DNA from: Actinomycetes bacterium
Lineage (GTDB): Bacteria; Actinomycetota; Acidimicrobiia; Acidimicrobiales; RAAP-2
Length of the DNA stretch: 19,037 bases
Assembly: GCA_021791615.1 (NCBI GenBank)
Contig: JAJYWG010000309.1
Location: forward strand, 1-19,037
Direction: 5' to 3'
The notes under the pieces were generated by a model. It searched no databases. It was not told where the DNA came from and worked only from the letters and a program-made list of their open reading frames with translations. Both the position numbers and the translations under genes were made by a program. Of this stretch, positions 15,843-19,037 are shown piece by piece (position 1 is the stretch's first letter; each line of letters starts with the position of its first letter).

Positions 15843-15868
15843 CGCCCAAGCAAACCGCCCGAACGCGA

Positions 15869-15892
15869 TTTGATGGGCAATTTGATGGGCAA
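15869..15892. repeat. Two tandem 12-bp repeats upstream of the integrase (arm-site-like)
   Basis: TTTGATGGGCAA occurs twice without a gap. The same motif is found in a second cluster at 17623-17667 and nowhere else that I noticed. Position just upstream of the integrase start and around the tRNA-derived core matches the arm-type binding sites of lambda-like integrases. The function is inferred. Confidence 0.6.
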
Positions 15893-15950
15893 TCGCTCCA
15901 AACTGCCCCTTCCGCTCAGAGTACCAAGTCTCTGATGCGAAGATTCGCTT

Positions 15951-17195
15951 CTACCCCGCAGCGGCCAGGGGGTTGAGGGTGACGACGTAACCCATCTTGT
16001 GGAGCTGGTCGAGGGCCCGGTTCTTGGCCTTGTCGGGGTTGAGCCGGCTGTAGAAGTCGTCACCTGGATCGCAGTAGAGCGCCCCGGTGGTGCACATGTT
16101 CCAGATGGCGATGAGAATGGCGTGTTCGAGCGCGACGATCGCCTTGACCGGCCCCCGGCGTGATGCGATGCGTCGGTACTTGGCGGAGAAGTACGTGCCG
16201 TTGGACCGAGCAGCCGACATCGCTGCGACTCCGAGGGCACCCTTTAGGTAGGGGTTGCCAGGCCTCGTGTGGGTGGACTTGACCCGACCGGCTGATTCGT
16301 TGCTTCCCGGACAGGTCCCCGCCCATGAGGCGAGATGACCGGCACTCGGGAACCGGCTCATGTCCGCTCCGGTCTCGGCGATGATCACGTCGGCGACGAG
16401 GATCGAGATTCCCGGGATGGTGACGATGAGGTCCCGAGTACAACGAAAGGGTGCGATCACCACCTCGATCCGGCTAGTGAGCTCGTCGATGGCACGCGTG
16501 TGCTGGTCGATGAGGTCGAGGTGCACCCGGGTCAAGAAGCCGTGGTGCTCACCGAAGCGGCCCGTGAGTGCCTCGGTGAGCTCGGGGATCTTCGAGCGCA
16601 TCCGTCGTTTCGCGAGATCGGCCAGTTGAGCTGGGTCACGCACTCCGGCGATGAGCGCCTCGAGCATCGCCCGGCCTGAGACACCGCTGATGTCGGAAGC
16701 CACCGAGGACAGCTTGATGCCGGCATCCTCGAGGAGCTTCTCGAGGCGCTGGATCTCCCGTGCCCGCTCACGCGTGACCGTGGTGCGCGTCCGCGTCAGG
16801 TCACGGAGCTGGCGGATCGGCTCAGGGGGGACGAAGGAGCCACGCACGAGCCCATGGGCCCCAAGGTCGGCGAGCCACGCGGCGTCCGACACATCGGTCT
16901 TTCGTCCTGGCAGGTTCTTCACGTGGCGGGCGTTGACCAGCATCACCTCGAAGGGTCCGTCCTCCAAGAGGTAGTAGAACGGCTTCCAGTAGTCGCTCGT
17001 CGCCTCCATCACGACAAGGCTCACCTGCTCGACGATCAGATGATCTCGGAGCGCGAGGATCTGGTTCGTAACCGCTCCCCAGGTGGTCACCGTCGATTTC
17101 GCCCTAGCCCGACCCGTGCTGGCGATGCGGACGCACACCTTCGCGTCCCGTTTCGAGATATCCACTCCGGCACACCGGGGATGCACAACATCCAT
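15951..17195 (-). CDS. IS110-family transposase (DEDD recombinase)
   Basis: This full-length transposase (414 aa) has AAAGGAGAG placed 5 bases before the ATG. The N-terminal RuvC-like DEDD site is complete: Asp12 in CAGVDISKRD, Glu64 in VVMEATSDYW, and Asp101/Asp104 in GRKTDVSDAAWLADL. A coiled region follows (TRTRTTVTRERAREIQRLEKL). The C-terminal Tnp domain has PGISILVADVIIAETGADMS and the nucleophilic serine region CPGSNESAGR (Ser301). In the IS110 family these two sites assemble a composite active site guided by a bridge RNA made from a non-coding end of the element. The roughly 240-bp upstream leader here fits the IS110 rather than the IS1111 layout. No frameshift or truncation is seen. 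Confidence 0.95.
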   Translation of the reverse strand: MDVVHPRCAGVDISKRDAKVCVRIASTGRARAKSTVTTWGAVTNQILALRDHLIVEQVSLVVMEATSDYWKPFYYLLEDGPFEVMLVNARHVKNLPGRKTDVSDAAWLADLGAHGLVRGSFVPPEPIRQLRDLTRTRTTVTRERAREIQRLEKLLEDAGIKLSSVASDISGVSGRAMLEALIAGVRDPAQLADLAKRRMRSKIPELTEALTGRFGEHHGFLTRVHLDLIDQHTRAIDELTSRIEVVIAPFRCTRDLIVTIPGISILVADVIIAETGADMSRFPSAGHLASWAGTCPGSNESAGRVKSTHTRPGNPYLKGALGVAAMSAARSNGTYFSAKYRRIASRRGPVKAIVALEHAILIAIWNMCTTGALYCDPGDDFYSRLNPDKAKNRALDQLHKMGYVVTLNPLAAAG

Positions 17196-17208
17196 TGCCG
17201 TCTCTCCT

Positions 17209-17447
17209 TTCTCTGTACGTTTGGAGTCCGCTCCGGGGAGGGCAGGAAAAGATCAGAAGTCTGATGCTCGTGCTCGATGGCAACATTCCACGGTTCCCGT
17301 GGGAGCCCTCCACCACCATGCTGACCTACAGGCTCGCAGGCACTACAGAGGTATCGGTGTCCTACCGGGGCGGACGCAACCATTCTGCCTACCCGACGAG
17401 ACCGGTGCTCCCGGTGGCAACGACCGAACGCGACGCATAATCTTCGC
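17209..17447 (-). ncRNA. Candidate bridge RNA region of the IS110 element
   Basis: This non-coding leader upstream of the transposase contains several clean hairpins: ATCAGA/TCTGAT at 17253-17266, CCACGG/CCGTGG with a 3-base loop at 17288-17302, CGGT/ACCG around 17354-17366, and ACCGG/CCGGT with a 5-base loop at 17401-17415. IS110-group elements transcribe a structured RNA of about 180-200 nt from this end, whose internal loops pair with target and donor DNA. Position, length and fold density fit. The loops have not been matched to flanking sequence. Confidence 0.4.
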
Positions 17448-17457
17448 TCGTCACGGC

Positions 17458-17474
17458 GAGCCCCAAAAGGGCTC
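17458..17474 (-). terminator. Hairpin downstream of the tRNA-Arg fragment
   Basis: GAGCCC and GGGCTC arms enclose a 5-base loop (CAAAA on the plus strand). On the minus strand it lies 25 bases beyond the tRNA 3' end, where a tRNA terminator would be. It has no strong T-run. Confidence 0.4.
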
Positions 17475-17482
17475 TAAGGTGC

Positions 17483-17543
17483 TGACCTGCGATAATGTGC
17501 GCCCCCGGCAGGACTCGAACCTGCGACGCACGGTTTAGGAAAC
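17483..17543 (-). other. Attachment core: 3' half of tRNA-Arg(CCU) plus flank (direct repeat copy 2)
   Basis: On the minus strand, 17543-17500 reads GTTTCCTAAACC (anticodon loop with CCT), a variable region, a perfect T-arm GCAGG-TTCGAGT-CCTGC, then CGGGGGC and discriminator G. That is the 3' half of a tRNA-Arg(CCU). CCA is not encoded. The 5' half is absent: beyond 17543 the sequence no longer pairs with the anticodon stem. It is not a working tRNA. Such half-tRNAs are typical of tyrosine-integrase cores, which cross over in the anticodon loop. The flank TGACCTGCGATAAT and the acceptor block repeat at 1476-1502. A 9-bp inverted repeat, CTGACCTGC (17482-17490) and GCAGGTCAG (17584-17592), is centred on the anticodon loop. 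Confidence 0.8.
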
Positions 17544-17622
17544 TGACCAGAGCCGTTCAGCGGTGTCGTCCGGTGACGTTTGTGCAGGTCAGATGGGGTG
17601 CGCGATCCAGCGGGTGACGCCT

Positions 17623-17667
17623 TGTGATGGGCAATGACGTGCAGTTGATGGGCAATTTGATGGGCAA
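17623..17667. repeat. Three more copies of the 12-bp arm-like repeat
   Basis: TGTGATGGGCAA (17623-17634) is followed by GTTGATGGGCAA (17644-17655) and TTTGATGGGCAA (17656-17667), the last two adjacent. With 15869-15892 this makes five copies lying on both sides of the tRNA-derived core. This is the arrangement expected of a complete attP rather than of one end of an integrated element. Confidence 0.6.
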
Positions 17668-17680
17668 CTCGTGCAGGGGC

Positions 17681-17813
17681 TCACGGCAGCCACTCGAAGC
17701 TCCCGCCGTGCGAGAGCCCGACGACGCCGAGGACCGACGGTCCAAGGTCACTATGCGGGTGGCACCCACATACTGGTGACGGCGACCAGTGGACCGGCGT
17801 CGATGACGATCAC
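17681..17813 (-). pseudogene. Collapsed vapC (PIN toxin) remnant
   Basis: From GTG 17813 the frame reads VIVIDAGPLVAV, the usual first strand of a VapC toxin, then soon stops. In the next frame comes ATRIVTLDRR, and in the third frame VLGVVGLSHGGSFEWLP with a stop at 17681. Those are the usual last strands and ending of a VapC protein. So the first 12 and the last roughly 27 residues remain, the middle 90 or so are deleted, and two frame changes occur. The GTG overlaps the antitoxin stop as GTGA, the normal vapBC layout. It cannot make an active toxin. Confidence 0.65.
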
Positions 17814-17920
17814 TCGAACCCTTCGTCCTCGTCGTCTTCGAAACCGTCTTCGAGCCGGCGCTCGGCCTTCGCGACACTCAGCGCACCTGGCACGTCGGAC
17901 ATGCCTGGCACGTCGGACAT
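17810..17920 (-). CDS. Short antitoxin-like ORF left beside the collapsed toxin
   Basis: This 36-aa frame begins MSDVPGMSDVPGALSVAKAE and ends in an acidic tail (RRLEDGFEDDEDEGFE). It ends in the position and with the overlap of a VapB antitoxin, but real antitoxins of this type are 70-90 aa. The front is therefore probably lost or altered. The first six residues are duplicated by an 18-bp tandem repeat. The acidic tail is what would neutralise a PIN toxin. Probably an orphan remnant. Confidence 0.35.
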   Translation of the reverse strand: MSDVPGMSDVPGALSVAKAERRLEDGFEDDEDEGFE

Positions 17921-17921
17921 G
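17886..17921. repeat. Perfect tandem duplication, 2 x 18 bp
   Basis: CCTGGCACGTCGGACATG occurs at 17886-17903 and 17904-17921. On the minus strand it duplicates the codons MSDVPG at the start of the short antitoxin ORF and gives two possible ATG starts. Confidence 0.9.
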
Positions 17922-18040
17922 GCGGCGAAGCTCGGGCACCTGTCCGTACGTACGCCTCGCCGACACGGGTGCGCGGCGCATCGCGGTGAGCGCGCGCACA
18001 GGATGTGTTCCCTTCGGTCGCCCCGGCCTCCGCTCTGGGA

Positions 18041-18046
18041 TATAAG
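18041..18046 (+). promoter_or_regulatory. -10 element of a probably leaderless Uma2 gene
   Basis: TATAAG lies 9 bases before the ATG at 18056, so transcription would begin at or very near the start codon. No Shine-Dalgarno sequence is present, consistent with a leaderless message. A -35 is not evident. Confidence 0.45.
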
Positions 18047-18055
18047 CTCCGGTCG

Positions 18056-18571
18056 ATGAAGACCGTGGTGCTCGGACCCCGACCGCAAGAGCTGGACCGG
18101 CTCATCGAGCGGCGGCGCTCCCGTGGACTCGACACCTTCGACGAGATGTGGGAGGGGGCTTATCACGTGGCACCGGCGTCCCATCCCCGCCACGGCTATA
18201 TAGACCAGGTGCTCGCAGAGCTGCTCGGCCCGGTGGCCAGAAGAGCCGGCCTTGTCGGCACCGGCCCGTTCAACCTAGGCGCCGAGCACGACTATCGGGT
18301 GCCAGACCGGGGGTTGCACCGGGAGATGCCGAACACGGTGTGGGTGCCGACCGCCGCCCTTGTGGTCGAGATCGTCTCGCCCAACGACGAGACCTACGAG
18401 AAGCTCCCGTTCTATGCCGCCCACGGTGTCGACGAGGTGCTAGTCGTCGATCCCACCCTTCGCCGGGTGCAGATTTTGATTCGCTCCGGTGACCACTACG
18501 CCGAGGATGCCACGAGCGCGCTCCTCGGCATCGATGCCGTCGCAATCGACCGGGAGATCGACTGGCGCTGA
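18056..18571 (+). CDS. Uma2-family protein (PD-(D/E)xK nuclease fold)
   Basis: This protein of 171 aa is of the Uma2 type, expanded in actinobacteria and cyanobacteria and common in accessory DNA. The nuclease-like core is visible: Asp in YRVPDRG, Glu in ALVVEIVSPNDET, and Lys in YEKLPFYAAHGVDEVLVVDP, followed by the closing strand RRVQILI. The N-terminal helix (RPQELDRLIERRRSRGLDTFDEMWEG) and the GAYHV strand are also usual. The ATG at 18056 is chosen for family length and the -10 just upstream; an in-frame GTG at 18005 has no support. The biological role of Uma2 proteins is not settled. Unlike its neighbours this gene looks intact. Confidence 0.88.
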   Translation: MKTVVLGPRPQELDRLIERRRSRGLDTFDEMWEGAYHVAPASHPRHGYIDQVLAELLGPVARRAGLVGTGPFNLGAEHDYRVPDRGLHREMPNTVWVPTAALVVEIVSPNDETYEKLPFYAAHGVDEVLVVDPTLRRVQILIRSGDHYAEDATSALLGIDAVAIDREIDWR

Positions 18572-18672
18572 GCCGTCGCCGTCTTCCCGGCTCGCCGCAT
18601 GCCGTGCGCTCCCATGCCGGCTGCGCTGCGACGCCGGCGGCCGCAGGTGCCCCACACGTCACCTCGGTTGGA

Positions 18673-18830
18673 TCACTTGCGTTCGATACTCCGGTGGACT
18701 TGGCCGGTGAGGTACCCGTGGCCAAGTTCGGCCAACGCGAGTAGTTGCGGCCTCATGCGCAAGCTGGTGGGCGATGTCTCCTGGAACCTCCAGCTTCAGC
18801 CCGAACAGGTCACCTATGCAGCGCCGGTGT
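18673..18830 (-). pseudogene. Frame-shifted gene remnant, unknown family
   Basis: The minus strand reads RRCIGDLFGLKLEVPGDIAH followed by QLAHEA in one frame, and then RPQLLALAELGHGYLTGQVH followed by RSIERK and a stop (18673) in another. Both look like real helical protein, and joining them needs one frame change near 18750. A short ATG frame (18756-18673, 27 aa) covers only the second part. The family is unknown to me. It starts just beyond repeat copy B, as the small ORF at 12497 starts just beyond copy A. Confidence 0.4.
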
Positions 18831-18844
18831 GCACGCCACCTGCT

Positions 18845-18992
18845 GCTGCGGGCTGTGGGGGTCGGTCGCGGAGGACGCTCGTCCTTCGTGGCGTGTGGTG
18901 CGCCCCACAAATTGTGGGTCCGATTCGTAAGTAGAAGGCAGCGACCAGGAGCTTCTTCAGCCGCGTACAGCGCATACCGCGTGCAGCGCATG
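18845..18992 (+). repeat. Diverged inverted repeat, copy B
   Basis: This is the partner of 12351-12480 in opposite orientation. Copy B has an in-frame TAG where copy A keeps coding. It ends in a near-perfect tandem duplication of 16 bp (CCGCGTACAGCGCATA at 18961-18976, CCGCGTGCAGCGCATG at 18977-18992). The sequence right of it to the window end shows no gene I can support. Confidence 0.7.
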
Positions 18993-19037
18993 AATGGACG
19001 AAGGCGAGTGTGCCGCCTACGGGCTCTCCCCTGAGGC

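Larger units (their letters stand above)
15937..17447 (-). mobile_element. IS110-family insertion sequence (ends approximate)
   Basis: The element is defined by a complete IS110-type transposase gene. It lies between the integrase with its arm-like repeats on one side and the tRNA-derived core on the other. IS110 elements lack terminal inverted repeats and target duplications, so exact ends cannot be read from one copy. I place provisional limits at a 9-bp inverted match, GCGAAGATT (15937-15945) and AATCTTCGC (17439-17447), which could be chance. The transposase is intact, so the element may still be mobile. Confidence 0.6.

Overview
The window is high-GC DNA from an actinomycete-like bacterium. 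Signs of this include frequent GTG starts, 4-base stop/start overlaps, leaderless-looking promoters, and matches to families common in Mycobacterium relatives. A broken copy of the W-x-V-x-SDGG-x-FxFG-x-APFxGS repeat points to Acidimicrobiia or close kin. This is inference; no rRNA gene or complete marker gene is present.

Positions 1-1475 hold a regulatory AT-rich patch and an FMN-dependent alpha-hydroxy-acid oxidase. Positions 1802-12206 form one divergent catabolic cluster. The minus-strand arm reads, from its promoter: an atypical large arylsulfatase, a DinB-like metal protein, an MFS transporter and an HLD-I haloalkane dehalogenase. The plus-strand arm reads: a shortened DsbA-like protein, a TetR regulator, a SRPBCC ligand-binding protein, a second sulfatase and a propeller-like protein. 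Several neighbours share 4-base overlaps (GTGA, ATGA). The promoter region between the arms carries a 19-bp TetR-type palindrome with back-to-back -35 elements. The gene set suggests uptake and breakdown of an organosulfate and/or organohalide; the substrate cannot be read from the sequence.

Positions 12207-19037 are a decayed accessory region. It holds a propeller-repeat pseudogene, a compact VapBC toxin-antitoxin pair, a tyrosine integrase with a shifted C-terminus, and a full-length IS110-family transposase with a structured upstream region that could encode a bridge RNA. It also holds a displaced 3' half of tRNA-Arg(CCU) that looks like an integrase attachment core, two clusters of a 12-bp direct repeat resembling integrase arm sites, a collapsed second vapBC locus, and an intact-looking Uma2 nuclease-fold gene. 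A diverged inverted repeat of about 130 bp lies at 12351-12480 and 18845-18992.

The most interesting structural point is a 25/27 direct repeat at 1476-1502 and 17483-17509, which contains the tRNA-Arg acceptor end and its downstream flank. It brackets the whole catabolic cluster plus the integrase, so the cluster may have travelled as a roughly 16-kb island. The most interesting protein-level points are the first sulfatase, which appears to have lost an internal block including the usual Asp-Asn metal-binding motif, and the integrase, which has a 4-base insertion just after its catalytic tyrosine.
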